Shown here piece after piece: positions 35,081-44,182 of a stretch of 64,000 nucleotides of DNA. The translations under genes and the position numbers were made by a program. Where the stretch lies: NCBI RefSeq assembly GCF_000265295.1, contig NC_018002.1, positions 1,798,001 through 1,862,000 of the forward strand. Direction: 5' to 3'. The notes beneath the pieces are model-generated. The model saw nothing but the letters and a program-made list of their open reading frames with translations, was not told the DNA's origin and did no database searches. Numbering within the stretch: the stretch's first letter is position 1; each line of letters begins with the position of its first letter. This stretch comes from Sulfurospirillum barnesii SES-3. GTDB lineage: Bacteria; Campylobacterota; Campylobacteria; Campylobacterales; Sulfurospirillaceae.

Positions 35081-36171
35081 ACTAGAAGACCTTCAAGAAC
35101 AGCTTTTGCTCTTTTTTCCCAAGTATATTTTGTTAATAAGCAATTATAAGCATTTTCGCCTAGCTCCATTCTCAGCGAAATATTAGATGCTAAATTTTCT
35201 ATAGCACTTCTCCACGCCAAAAAATCATCAGGATTAACTAAAATAGCATTACTTTTATTGAGTACTTCTTCAAGCACCTCAAACTTTGAAACAACCATAG
35301 CTTTTCTTGATGCCATATATTCAAAAATTTTTAATGGGGACATCCATCTTGCAGTATCTCTTCCGCTGGATGTCTTAGGACCTACTTGATAGGGTGCTAA
35401 TAAAATATCACATTCATGTAAAAATGCACCAACTTCTTTAGGCTCCCGTTTCCCATACCAATTGATATTATTGCTTCTCTGTAAAGTTTTCCACTGTTCA
35501 ATATCATTAATATCTCCACCTACAATATGAAACTGCAAAAGAGGTAGTTCGTTTGCTAAATCCATCATTAAACGTAAACCATTCCCTTCTCGTAATCCCC
35601 CTGCATAACCTATGTTTATCTCTTTTTTATTTTCTAACAAAAATTTTTCGGAGTGATAAGAAAGGGTTGCCCCATCATGTGCGACTATAATGTTGCTTAT
35701 CTCAAACTCTTTTACCAAATCTAACTTTAGTCCTTCGGAGATCACAACAACTCTTAATAAATTTTTATTTCTTAATAATGAGCGATAAAGCCATTTTAAA
35801 AATTTTGAATGCGGCATCTCATGAAATTCGACAATTGATTTTAAGCCTAAGTTCATAGTAAAAAAAGCACTCAATAGACACCGACTATAACACAAATCTG
35901 GCTTTATACATAATCTTGCTTTAAACGCTTGAATTAATCCATATAAAATAGGACCTAAAAATTTAATATTTTTAGATTGAACACAAATAAGCTTAAAATC
36001 ATTTTTAATACCATAATCATCAAATAAAAAATCTCTATTTTGAGCATTACACTTTGCATGTAAATAAATTTGATGCCCATTTTTAGCAAAAGAAGAAGCC
36101 ATATTCATTACATGTATAGCATTGGCAACTTTTTTTTCTAAAGGGCTATTTGATAGATACGCTATTTTCAT
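35077..36171 (-). CDS. Family 4 glycosyltransferase
   Basis: 364-residue GT-B-fold protein beginning IAYLSNSPLEKKVANAIHVMNMASSFAKNGHQIYLHA. Later motifs are NIGYAGGLREGNGLRLMMDLA, FHIVGG, WYGKREPKEV and the donor site CDILLAPYQVG...WMSPLKIFEYMASRKAMVVSK. The first gene (5-prime end) of the 26.5-36.2 kb pgl-type run; upstream lies an AT-rich gap and a cassette of different character. Confidence 0.85.
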   Translation of the reverse strand: MKIAYLSNSPLEKKVANAIHVMNMASSFAKNGHQIYLHAKCNAQNRDFLFDDYGIKNDFKLICVQSKNIKFLGPILYGLIQAFKARLCIKPDLCYSRCLLSAFFTMNLGLKSIVEFHEMPHSKFLKWLYRSLLRNKNLLRVVVISEGLKLDLVKEFEISNIIVAHDGATLSYHSEKFLLENKKEINIGYAGGLREGNGLRLMMDLANELPLLQFHIVGGDINDIEQWKTLQRSNNINWYGKREPKEVGAFLHECDILLAPYQVGPKTSSGRDTARWMSPLKIFEYMASRKAMVVSKFEVLEEVLNKSNAILVNPDDFLAWRSAIENLASNISLRMELGENAYNCLLTKYTWEKRAKAVLEGLLV

Positions 36172-36449
36172 ATTACTGTCCTTACTCTTTTCACATTATG
36201 AGTTTATTTAGATTATTTTTTTAAATGAATATTTAATATAGATAATACTACTCAAACATCTATTTGATCACATTTCTTTTCTAGGAGACTATTCAAATTT
36301 TTCTCTATCCTACAAGATCTACTTGTTTTAAGTCTAACCAATTTTTTTTATCATATTTTGTAAATATTTCTAGGTCTAATTTTTTCATTAAAATCAAAAT
36401 AATTAATATAATATTTATGAAAATTTATCAAAACTAGATTTCTTAAGTA
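36172..36449. other. AT-rich intergenic gap bounding the glycan cassette
   Basis: 278 bases with very low GC and no convincing gene. The longest minus-strand reading frame with ATG is 27 codons (36305-36388), without a Shine-Dalgarno. It separates the pgl-type run from the cassette at 36.45-45.2 kb and may hold the promoter of the 35.1-36.2 kb gene. No transposase, tRNA or clear direct repeats are seen. Confidence 0.6.
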
Positions 36450-37448
36450 TTATTCTATTACTTTAAAGAATAGTATAGCTTTAAAAAACTGCTTAACTTT
36501 TTTAGACTTATTTTTTTTCTGAATAAAGTAATCAAATAAGATGTTAGGAATTAATAAAATAAATATTATTTTTAAATGATTAATAAAAGTAAATTTATTT
36601 GTACACAAGATTTTCAGTATATTTTTTCCATTTTTATTTTTTTTATTTTTAATTACTTTATTTAAAAGATGCTTGTCTATATATAGACTAAGCCACTTTT
36701 TAATATCTTCGTTGTGTGCTAAATTCTTATAATTCATTAAGTTTATTTTAGTAGGTAGTGGCATTTCAAGTCTATCTGTTATAAAGGCTGTATTATTCTC
36801 TGTTTCACTAAGATATATAGCACATTCTTTGGTGTTATATACGATTCTTTTTTCAAGAGCAACTCTAGCCCACACATATTGGTCCTCTCCATATTTTTCA
36901 TCTTCAGGAAACCATATATTATTTTCTACAAATACTTTTTTAGGAATACATGTTGCGGATGTCCAAACTAAATTACTACCTTTTACAATGGATTCAAAAT
37001 AATTTGGGATTAATCCTATATAATCTTTTGAAGGTAACCCTTGTATATCAATTCCACTTTCTTCGCCATTTGCTTTTCTCTTTTTATATGCTGTAGCATA
37101 AAGTCCAGCATCTGGAAAGTTTTGTCTTAGTTCATAAATAGTTTGCAAGAACTCAGGCAGCCACAAATCATCAGCATCTAAAAAAGCTATATATTCTGCT
37201 TTTGCTTCTTTTATGCCATTATTTCTTGCTACTGATACCCCAGCGTTTTCTTGGTTAATGAGCCTTATTCTTTCATCTCGCATCGCTTCAACCATCTTCG
37301 CACTATCGTCTTTTGAGCCATCATTTACCACCACTATTTCAAAGTCTTGAAAAGTTTGAGCTAAAACTGTTTCTATAGTTTCTTTTACATGATTTTGTTT
37401 ATTATAAAGCGGTATCACCACACTAAAAAATGGTTTATCTTCGCCCAT
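36450..37448 (-). CDS. Family 2 glycosyltransferase
   Basis: 332-residue transferase: FFSVVIPLYNKQNHVKETIETVLAQTFQDFEIVVVNDGSKDDSA, then the metal-binding IAFLDADDLWLPEFLQ and the conserved EDQYVWARVAL. The C-terminal 60 residues are very Lys/Asn-rich (KNKKNKNGKNILKIL) and end in a hydrophobic stretch, possibly a membrane tether. It overlaps the pyruvyltransferase-like gene by 14 bases and is the last gene of the cassette. Confidence 0.85.
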   Translation of the reverse strand: MGEDKPFFSVVIPLYNKQNHVKETIETVLAQTFQDFEIVVVNDGSKDDSAKMVEAMRDERIRLINQENAGVSVARNNGIKEAKAEYIAFLDADDLWLPEFLQTIYELRQNFPDAGLYATAYKKRKANGEESGIDIQGLPSKDYIGLIPNYFESIVKGSNLVWTSATCIPKKVFVENNIWFPEDEKYGEDQYVWARVALEKRIVYNTKECAIYLSETENNTAFITDRLEMPLPTKINLMNYKNLAHNEDIKKWLSLYIDKHLLNKVIKNKKNKNGKNILKILCTNKFTFINHLKIIFILLIPNILFDYFIQKKNKSKKVKQFFKAILFFKVIE

Positions 37449-38562
37449 TATTCAATGCTCTCATTAAAAACTCCAAAGACTTCTTCTTTTGCATGCCTAA
37501 AATCTCGTTCACTTTATTGTAGTTTATCTTTCCCAGCTCTCCACCTTCAAAGTTTTTCACATTAAAAACAAGCCTCTCTTTCAGTCCTAGCGCATCAAGC
37601 AAAGATATAAACCTATCAAGCCCTCTGCTCTCATTTCCTATAACTACAAACTCTTTTTCAAAGATGATAGAAAAAACCATCCCATGAAATGAGTCCGTCA
37701 CCACAAAGTCAGCACCAGCAAATGCCGCTAACCATTGGGGCGCAGAGTACGTTACATGTAGCGTGTCAAAACCTTTTAAATGGAGTACATTTTCAAACTT
37801 GTAGATATTTTTTGTAAACTCTATAATCTCTTTTTTCTCTTCCGCCTCATCGAGGACATAGGTAAGAAGTCCCCCTTTACCCACGCCCGTCACGTTGTGT
37901 TTTTTTATAATTTCTTCTTGGTAAAAATCTTTACTCATAAGCATTGTCGGGTCTAGTACATGTACAGCTTTTTCATAGCCAAATGCTTCTTTACATGTAA
38001 GAACTCCCGAAGCTTCTCGCATAGATACAGCCGTAAAATCTTGAAGTAATTTTGCTATCTCCGCATGGTCATTCTCACCCTCCCAGTGGTCTTTTCCAAA
38101 AGAAGCTGCATAGGCTATTTTTTTCGTCCTGCTTCCATCCACAAAGTCTAAAAAATAATTTTTGTAGTATTTCTCATCTATGTATTTCTTTCTCCAAACT
38201 TGGTCGCTTCCTACTATCACAACATCTAGCTTTTGTTCTCTTGCAAACTCTTCTAGGTCTTGCCTTGTGTGCAAATCTTTACTCATTTCAGATATCTCTT
38301 TTTCGATAAATCCTCTATGAAACGCTTTTCTCTTAAGCCTCTCTTTATTGTTTTTATAATTACTTTTTAGACCTCTAAAATCTTGAAAAGGTATTTTTAC
38401 GATCAATGCAATAATAAGCCGCTTCCAAAATACTTGTTTTTTTTGTTTGTATATCAAAACCACATCATGACCTTGAGAACTTAAAAATCTATACAATGCT
38501 ACAGCTTGTAAAATTCCACCATAATTTTCTGCTATTGGTAGGGTTAATATTCCTATTTTCAT
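37435..38562 (-). CDS. Polysaccharide pyruvyltransferase-family protein
   Basis: 375-residue member of the PS_pyruv_trans family, which adds ketal-linked pyruvate from PEP to surface sugars. Typical parts are IGILTLPIAENYGGILQAVALYRFLSSQGHDVVLIY, VVIVGSDQVWRKKYI, KIAYAASFG and the conserved DFVVTDSFHGMVFSIIF. The ATG at 38562 (MKIGILTLP) is favoured over one 42 bases upstream that would overlap the previous gene. Such genes often sit beside FrhB-like genes, as here. It carries the only canonical palindrome (37991-38000) in the cassette. Confidence 0.82.
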   Translation of the reverse strand: MKIGILTLPIAENYGGILQAVALYRFLSSQGHDVVLIYKQKKQVFWKRLIIALIVKIPFQDFRGLKSNYKNNKERLKRKAFHRGFIEKEISEMSKDLHTRQDLEEFAREQKLDVVIVGSDQVWRKKYIDEKYYKNYFLDFVDGSRTKKIAYAASFGKDHWEGENDHAEIAKLLQDFTAVSMREASGVLTCKEAFGYEKAVHVLDPTMLMSKDFYQEEIIKKHNVTGVGKGGLLTYVLDEAEEKKEIIEFTKNIYKFENVLHLKGFDTLHVTYSAPQWLAAFAGADFVVTDSFHGMVFSIIFEKEFVVIGNESRGLDRFISLLDALGLKERLVFNVKNFEGGELGKINYNKVNEILGMQKKKSLEFLMRALNNGRR

Positions 38563-38582
38563 ATTGTAATACACATACTTTT

Positions 38583-39500
38583 CTATAACTTTGTAAAATC
38601 GCAATTATCTGGGTCATATCTTAACCTCATATTTTCATCAATATCATCTATTCTCATAATCTCACTTTTATCTAGTTCAAAATTAAATATATCAATATTT
38701 TTTTCTATATTAGTTTTATTCATAGATCGTGGAATTGCAGGAATTCCTTTTTGGGTATGCCATCTTAAAACTATCTGTGGCACAGATTTATTATACTTTT
38801 TGGCAATTGCTATTAAATCCTGATTTTTAACAATTTTAGGATGCACTCTACCTATTGGAGTATATGCCATTGGCACTATATCTTTTGATTTACAAAACTG
38901 TACTAGTTTTTTTTGCGTCATCAAAGGATGTATTTCAAACTCATTGACAGATGGTATCACCGTAGCAATTTTTAAAATATCCTCAAGATGGTGCTCGTGA
39001 CAGTTTGCCACACCAATTGACTTAACTAAACCTTCTTTGTAAACTTCTTCCATCTGCTTCCAAGTGTCTAAAAACTGGTCAGAAACTGGCCAATGAAACA
39101 TAAAAAGGTCTATATAGTCTATGTTTAATTCACGCAAAGATTTATCTACAGATTCTCTAACTGAGCTATTCCATTGCTCTTTATTGCTAATTCGTGTAAT
39201 GATAAATAAGTCTTCTCTTTTTATCTTACTCATTTTGATACCAAGACTGATATAAAAACCATTTCTATAAGTAGAAGATGTATCTATCATACGATATCCA
39301 GACTTTATAGCATTTTTTATTAAAAAAGCCATTTTAAAGCCTCTCATTATCCATAAAAATCTAAAAAGTGTCCTATGATACAGTGCATTGGTCCATCTTC
39401 CTTTTACCCATTTGGGGGGCTTTACATCATGCATAGGGTCAGCTGTTCCTAGTCCAAAAATAGGCATTGTATTTCCACTAGTTAATAATATATCTTGCAT
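38583..39500 (-). CDS. Aldo/keto reductase
   Basis: 305-residue NADPH-dependent reductase fold. Catalytic residues are in YRMIDTSSTYRNG (Asp, Tyr), the IITRISNK strand and LFMFHWPV (His). The cofactor end is IPAIPRSMNKTNIEKNI, matching the usual IPRS-x4-RI(E)-N phosphate site. The ATG at 39500 follows GGAAAG by seven bases; an earlier ATG overlaps the acyltransferase. It sits with a FabH-like synthase and ACP, so its substrate may be a keto sugar or a 3-ketoacyl thioester. Confidence 0.82.
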   Translation of the reverse strand: MQDILLTSGNTMPIFGLGTADPMHDVKPPKWVKGRWTNALYHRTLFRFLWIMRGFKMAFLIKNAIKSGYRMIDTSSTYRNGFYISLGIKMSKIKREDLFIITRISNKEQWNSSVRESVDKSLRELNIDYIDLFMFHWPVSDQFLDTWKQMEEVYKEGLVKSIGVANCHEHHLEDILKIATVIPSVNEFEIHPLMTQKKLVQFCKSKDIVPMAYTPIGRVHPKIVKNQDLIAIAKKYNKSVPQIVLRWHTQKGIPAIPRSMNKTNIEKNIDIFNFELDKSEIMRIDDIDENMRLRYDPDNCDFTKL

Positions 39501-39502
39501 AA

Positions 39503-40198
39503 TTAAACTTTCCACTCTATATTTTTTTGTATAGGCATCGCTGGGTTACCTGCTACAAGTGTTTTTTCGGGAATATTTCTTATTACCCAAGACCTAGCAC
39601 CTACTATTGAACCATCGCCTATTGTTACACCCTTTGAAATCAATACACCTTCCGTAATCCAGCAGTGATCCCCTATTACAATTGGCTCTTTAATTTTAAA
39701 ATTATCATCAATTATATAGTGAGCATCATAATCTCGGATAACTACATTTCTACCTATCAAAGTACTTTTACCAATAGTAATTTTATCTGCACAAACAATT
39801 TGACAGTGTATGTTACATCCAGCGGCTGGACCACCTTTAAAAATTAAACATCCACCCTCAAAAACTTGCATATCTGCACCTGCATACATTGTAAATTTAT
39901 CGTTTATCGCAAAAAGTGTATTTTTTTCTAGTCTAATTCGTGTTTCAAGTTTAGAGCCTTTTACTTTTGAATACCCTACTGTAACCAAGCCACAAACTTC
40001 AATTTTGGCTTCTGGATGTATATCAAAAACGCAATATTTTGTAGGTATAATTAGATTGCTTTTTTTAAAGTTTGTAAAGCTATTTTTTCTAAAAAAATTA
40101 ATCCAAAAAAACTTATACCATGTCGTTATTGAAAACCCCATGTTTTTATAGAGCAACTTTAAACCTTTTAAAAATTTGATCATTTTATCCCAAATCAT
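39503..40198 (-). CDS. Hexapeptide-repeat (LbH) acyltransferase
   Basis: 231-residue left-handed beta-helix transferase of the WbbJ/maltose-acetyltransferase type. Hexapeptide repeats run through KITIGKSTLIGRNVVIRD, then HYIIDD, EPIVIGDHCWITEGVLISKGVTIGDGSIVGARSWV and the closing AGNPAMPI. The catalytic His is probably in YDAHYI. It likely moves an acetyl or other acyl group to a sugar hydroxyl or amine. It starts within the end of the FrhB-like gene (14-base overlap). Confidence 0.83.
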   Translation of the reverse strand: MIWDKMIKFLKGLKLLYKNMGFSITTWYKFFWINFFRKNSFTNFKKSNLIIPTKYCVFDIHPEAKIEVCGLVTVGYSKVKGSKLETRIRLEKNTLFAINDKFTMYAGADMQVFEGGCLIFKGGPAAGCNIHCQIVCADKITIGKSTLIGRNVVIRDYDAHYIIDDNFKIKEPIVIGDHCWITEGVLISKGVTIGDGSIVGARSWVIRNIPEKTLVAGNPAMPIQKNIEWKV

Positions 40199-41378
40199 AC
40201 TTACTGGCTCCTGGCTTTACAATATTTCTTGCTATCTTTCTAATTTTTTGCTTTAAACTCAGCTTTTTCTTTGGAAAGTATTTGTTTGTAACATAGTCAA
40301 AGTCATATCTGTCCAAATCTTCAAAAAAATATTCTCTGTTTTCTGTAGATTCACTTACTGACTGATATAAGCTTCTATTGCCTGGAATTATGTCTTCTAT
40401 GGTTACTTTCTTAAAGTCAATATTATCAAGTGCTTGAAAATAATTCATTCCTTGATCTGTATTACACATTATTAGTGAAGTTCCCAAGTTATCATCTAGT
40501 TCAGGTGCAACTTTTTCTACACCCCAAAAATCTCCCATCGTAATATCTGCTATTCGTGGATTTTTTTTGAATTTACAATCAAAACATGATACTCGTGTGA
40601 TATTGCCCGTTTGAAGATATCCTCTTGTATAGTTGTCATCTCTACCTTTTGCATAATAGGCTTCACCATTTTCAAAAGTTGCTTTAAAAGTTAAGCTTCT
40701 CCATCCTAATTCTTTGTTTTTCGCTTTTAAATAATTGATTTTTGATCCAAACTTTTTTTCTAAACTATTTAAGTGTTTTTGATAAACTTTTGGAGAGTTG
40801 ATGCCTCTACAAATAAAATCTAAAATAAGTAAGTTTTCATATGGCTTTCGTAAAAACATTCTAAGTCCTGCCATTTGGCAAGGGGTACCACACACAAGAA
40901 CTTTTTCACCTTTTCTTAAAAGTGCTTTGACAGATGCATGAAAACCTGTTAAATCACTTTGTGCATATTTTGAGCTTCTTAGTTTTGGTAAATCATTGAC
41001 GTCATTTGTAACAATATGTTTGATATTAAAATCATTATCATATACTGCTCCCCCAACATACCCTCCCATTTGATAAAATAATTCAGCAAATGCTGTAAAG
41101 ACACCTCCGCTTGTACTATCTTTAATAACTTCTTTGTCTTTGTGTCTTGCGGCATATACTATAGGCTCTTTCCCAACTTTTAGCTTAGGAGAATCAGCAT
41201 TCAGCTCTGGACAAACTTTTTCACAAACCCCACAATCAGTACACTTATCTAAATCAACTTTGGGATACCAAAAACCCTCTTTATCTATCTCAAATCGAAT
41301 CGCCTGAGCATCACTGCATGCATCAAAACAAGCATTACATCCATTGCACTCTTTTTTATCGATAATATTTATTGGCAT
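40185..41378 (-). CDS. FrhB-like iron-sulfur protein (F420 hydrogenase beta-subunit family)
   Basis: 397-residue protein. Two 4Fe-4S clusters are predicted at the N-terminus (CNGCNACFDACS and CTDCGVCEKVCP). The FrhB N and C domains follow: STSGGVFTAFAELFYQMGGYVGGAVYD, LRSSKYAQSDLTGFH, GTPCQMAGL, DFICRGINSPKVYQKHL, CFDCKFK and ADITMGDFWGVE. Campylobacterota do not make F420, so flavin is the likelier cofactor. Members in polysaccharide loci near pyruvyltransferases have no established reaction. Confidence 0.83.
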   Translation of the reverse strand: MPINIIDKKECNGCNACFDACSDAQAIRFEIDKEGFWYPKVDLDKCTDCGVCEKVCPELNADSPKLKVGKEPIVYAARHKDKEVIKDSTSGGVFTAFAELFYQMGGYVGGAVYDNDFNIKHIVTNDVNDLPKLRSSKYAQSDLTGFHASVKALLRKGEKVLVCGTPCQMAGLRMFLRKPYENLLILDFICRGINSPKVYQKHLNSLEKKFGSKINYLKAKNKELGWRSLTFKATFENGEAYYAKGRDDNYTRGYLQTGNITRVSCFDCKFKKNPRIADITMGDFWGVEKVAPELDDNLGTSLIMCNTDQGMNYFQALDNIDFKKVTIEDIIPGNRSLYQSVSESTENREYFFEDLDRYDFDYVTNKYFPKKKLSLKQKIRKIARNIVKPGASKYDLG

Positions 41379-41408
41379 ATTGCAACCTCTCTGAAATCTT
41401 AGACTTTA

Positions 41409-42416
41409 TTATTGACATTCCAATACACAACCAGCCCACGAATAGCCAACACCAAATCCTGCTAGTAAGACCTTATCTTTTTTATTAACTTTATTTTCTT
41501 TTATAGCTCTATTTAAAGCAATCGGAATAGTCGAGGACACTGTATTACCTACATCATCTATACTATATATAAATTTCTCATTTGAAATTTTTGATATTGT
41601 TTTTAGTGTGTCTAGCATAAACTTATTTGCTTGATGAAAAATAAACTGATCGATGTCATCTTTTGATAAAGCATTTTTTTCAAGAGTATCTTTTACAAGC
41701 TTAGGAACAGTGTCCATACTAAACTTAAAAACTTCCGCACCATTCATATATAAATTATTTGGAAAATGATCTTTTTCTATAGCTTCATTCTCATCAAAAT
41801 CCATCATATCATGAAATTTAAATGCACCTGTCTTAACTATTAGATTTTCTGAACCTCGTCCATCTGTTCCAAAACTAAAATTTCCAATTTTTAAGTTTCC
41901 AGTTGTAGAAACTATTGTTGCAGTTGCTGCATCTCCGAAAATAGTTCTATTTTTTTTATCTTTACTGTGCATATGCTTACTATAGGCTTCAGAAGTTATA
42001 AGTAGAACATTTTTAGCCATATTCCCGTTTATTAAACCTTTAGCTAATGATAATCCATAAACATACCCAGAACAACCTAAATTAAAGTCTAATGCCCCAC
42101 AACTTGTTGATAGTCCCAATCTTGATTGCAATGTACATGCTGTTGTAGGTAAAAAATAATCTGGTGTTTGAGTACATAGCAGAATAAAATCGATTTCTGA
42201 CTTATCAATATTATTTTCTGAGAAAAGCTTTTCACTTGCTTGATATGCCATATCTCCTACTGTTTCATTTTTATCAGCAATATGCCGAGAATTTATACCA
42301 ACTTTTTTTGAAACTTTTTCAACTGTCCATTTTGGAAACTCTTTTATCAATTCTTCATTTGTTAATACTTTTTTAGGAAGATAATAGCTTTGAGCTTTTA
42401 TAAAAACATCTATCAT
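41409..42416 (-). CDS. 3-oxoacyl-ACP synthase III-like (FabH family) in a glycan cassette
   Basis: 335-residue thiolase-fold condensing enzyme with a complete Cys-His-Asn triad: C115 in NLGCSGYVYGL, H261 in FIFHQANKFML and N291 in DDVGNTVSST. The closing GFGVGYSWAGCVLE is FabH-like. It abuts a dedicated ACP gene by one base. Its surroundings (ACP, aldo/keto reductase, LbH acyltransferase) suggest synthesis of a short acyl group for a surface sugar, not bulk fatty acids. Very low GC. Confidence 0.87.
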   Translation of the reverse strand: MIDVFIKAQSYYLPKKVLTNEELIKEFPKWTVEKVSKKVGINSRHIADKNETVGDMAYQASEKLFSENNIDKSEIDFILLCTQTPDYFLPTTACTLQSRLGLSTSCGALDFNLGCSGYVYGLSLAKGLINGNMAKNVLLITSEAYSKHMHSKDKKNRTIFGDAATATIVSTTGNLKIGNFSFGTDGRGSENLIVKTGAFKFHDMMDFDENEAIEKDHFPNNLYMNGAEVFKFSMDTVPKLVKDTLEKNALSKDDIDQFIFHQANKFMLDTLKTISKISNEKFIYSIDDVGNTVSSTIPIALNRAIKENKVNKKDKVLLAGFGVGYSWAGCVLECQ

Positions 42417-42650
42417 TTATAAACCTTTTTGTACCAAATCAAATACTTCACCAATAGTTTCACATTCATTTATATCTAACCCAGATAGGTTGACACCGTA
42501 TTCAATATTGATAGCTGCTGACATAGATAAAGTAGCCAAGGAATCAAAACCTTCTAAATCGTCTAAGTTTGTTTCCATACTAATACTTTCTACTGATATA
42601 TCTTCTAAACAACCTGCTATTAACTCTATAAATTTTTGATTATTTTCCAT
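42417..42650 (-). CDS. Dedicated acyl carrier protein
   Basis: 77-residue acidic four-helix carrier with the phosphopantetheine site at S37 in EGFDSLATLSM (canonical DSL). The end, INECETIGEVFDLVQ, matches helix 4. It is clearly divergent from housekeeping AcpP and lies one base before the FabH-like gene. It likely carries the acyl chain made there. Confidence 0.88.
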   Translation of the reverse strand: MENNQKFIELIAGCLEDISVESISMETNLDDLEGFDSLATLSMSAAINIEYGVNLSGLDINECETIGEVFDLVQKGL

Positions 42651-42667
42651 TTTATTTCCTTTTAATT

Positions 42668-44182
42668 TTATTTACCAACATAATTAGTAATATAAATAAG
42701 AATTTTATTTCGCATAGATTTACTCATGTCAAAGTAATATATACTCAATAAAACACCTATTATACTAAGTATAATTATAACAAAAGGGTTCATTACTGTT
42801 AGCACAATAATATCACTCAATACCATTACAATACTCATAACTTTTAATACAGGTAATAAAAAATCATGCCAATATTCATCAAATGAAATATCCGTAAGCT
42901 TGTTAAGTAAATATACTTTTACAACAAAAGCCACTACTATAACTGCAACTATTTGAATATAGAGAATAGCAGTTGGTTCTAAATCATAAAATTTGTAACT
43001 TATATATCCCATTGGTAAGACTAGTAAATATGTAACACCTCCTAATATCTGGTTTTCTTTTATGTTGCCAAGTGCTTTAAATATTGTTCCGAATGACATA
43101 TCAAAAGTTTGTATAAGTGAAAATATCAACATCAATTTACAAAACTCCACAGTCCATTCTGGCACCTCTACAAGCCAAATATTTAAGATTGTTTCTATCT
43201 CTAAATACAAAGGAAGGATCAGCAGTAAAGCTAAATAAAATGTATATCTTGCACTCAATAGTGAGAGATGCTTCATTCCCTCACTATTTTCACCACTATG
43301 CATTTTCACTATCTGTGGATCTACTGCCATTCTAAAACTATTTATTAGTGAGCCAATAGCCATATTTACTTGCATGGAGATACCCCTAGCGGAATTCACT
43401 GCTGGACCAAAAAAAATATTTAGCATGATATTTATGCCATGATTCATAAGCATCCAGGCTAGACTTCCAAACAAACTCCATCCGCTAAAAGAAAGCATCT
43501 CTTTTGCAAGTGGCTTGTCCCATGTGAGACTAAAAGTTGTTTCTGCCTTGTAATACTTTTTATTATAGAAATAGTAAAATCCTAAAATCATCAATACCAC
43601 AAACGCTGTAAAAGCTGCATAAGCAACCAGCTTATCAAAAACAATTATTACCAAAAGATAGACTGCTGCAAGTCTCAAAAGTGCTTCTAGTATGCTCATA
43701 TATGCAAAAAAGCTCATCTTTTCATGAGCAATCACCATTGCATGATAAGGCACTTTTATGATATTTACCATAGTGCTTAATACTGCAAATTGAAACACCC
43801 AAAAAGCTGCCTCTATTCTATCGACTGGAATATTGAGCTTGTTGTTTAAAAACCAAAGACCTATAATCTCGGCTAAAATAAAAACAACTAATGCTAGCCC
43901 AATATGAATAATCATGGAAATAGAAAATACTTTTTGTAACTCTTGGGCTCCAAGCTTACCTAATTCAAAAGTTATAAATCTTTGTGTGGCGGAGGTAAGA
44001 GCAGAATTTAAAAATGCGAGCATAACTACAAAACTAGCTACTACATTATATATACCAAAATCAGTAACCCCTAGAGTAATCAGAACTATTCTAGTGGTGT
44101 ATAAACTCACCGCCATGATAATTATCATGCGGAAGTAAAGGAACATTGTATTTCTAGCTATTCGTTTGTAGTTCTGGGTCAT
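42668..44182 (-). CDS. Wzx-type polysaccharide flippase (MOP superfamily)
   Basis: 504-residue polytopic protein with 12-14 helices. The N-terminus IARNTMFLYFRMIIIMAVSLYTTRIVLITLGVTDFGIYNVVASFVVMLAFLNSALTSATQRFI is characteristic of O-antigen/LPS flippases. It would turn a lipid-linked oligosaccharide across the inner membrane. It starts at the base next to the acyltransferase stop. With a PglK stump downstream, it may have taken over from an ABC flippase. A second MOP flippase is at 54139-55422. Confidence 0.87.
   Translation of the reverse strand: MTQNYKRIARNTMFLYFRMIIIMAVSLYTTRIVLITLGVTDFGIYNVVASFVVMLAFLNSALTSATQRFITFELGKLGAQELQKVFSISMIIHIGLALVVFILAEIIGLWFLNNKLNIPVDRIEAAFWVFQFAVLSTMVNIIKVPYHAMVIAHEKMSFFAYMSILEALLRLAAVYLLVIIVFDKLVAYAAFTAFVVLMILGFYYFYNKKYYKAETTFSLTWDKPLAKEMLSFSGWSLFGSLAWMLMNHGINIMLNIFFGPAVNSARGISMQVNMAIGSLINSFRMAVDPQIVKMHSGENSEGMKHLSLLSARYTFYLALLLILPLYLEIETILNIWLVEVPEWTVEFCKLMLIFSLIQTFDMSFGTIFKALGNIKENQILGGVTYLLVLPMGYISYKFYDLEPTAILYIQIVAVIVVAFVVKVYLLNKLTDISFDEYWHDFLLPVLKVMSIVMVLSDIIVLTVMNPFVIIILSIIGVLLSIYYFDMSKSMRNKILIYITNYVGK

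Noticed and set aside
36305-36388. 27-codon ORF in the AT-rich gap, first thought to continue past a stop as a decayed gene
   Set aside because: On re-reading, a second stop follows after three codons in the same frame and there is no Shine-Dalgarno; not a credible gene or clear remnant.
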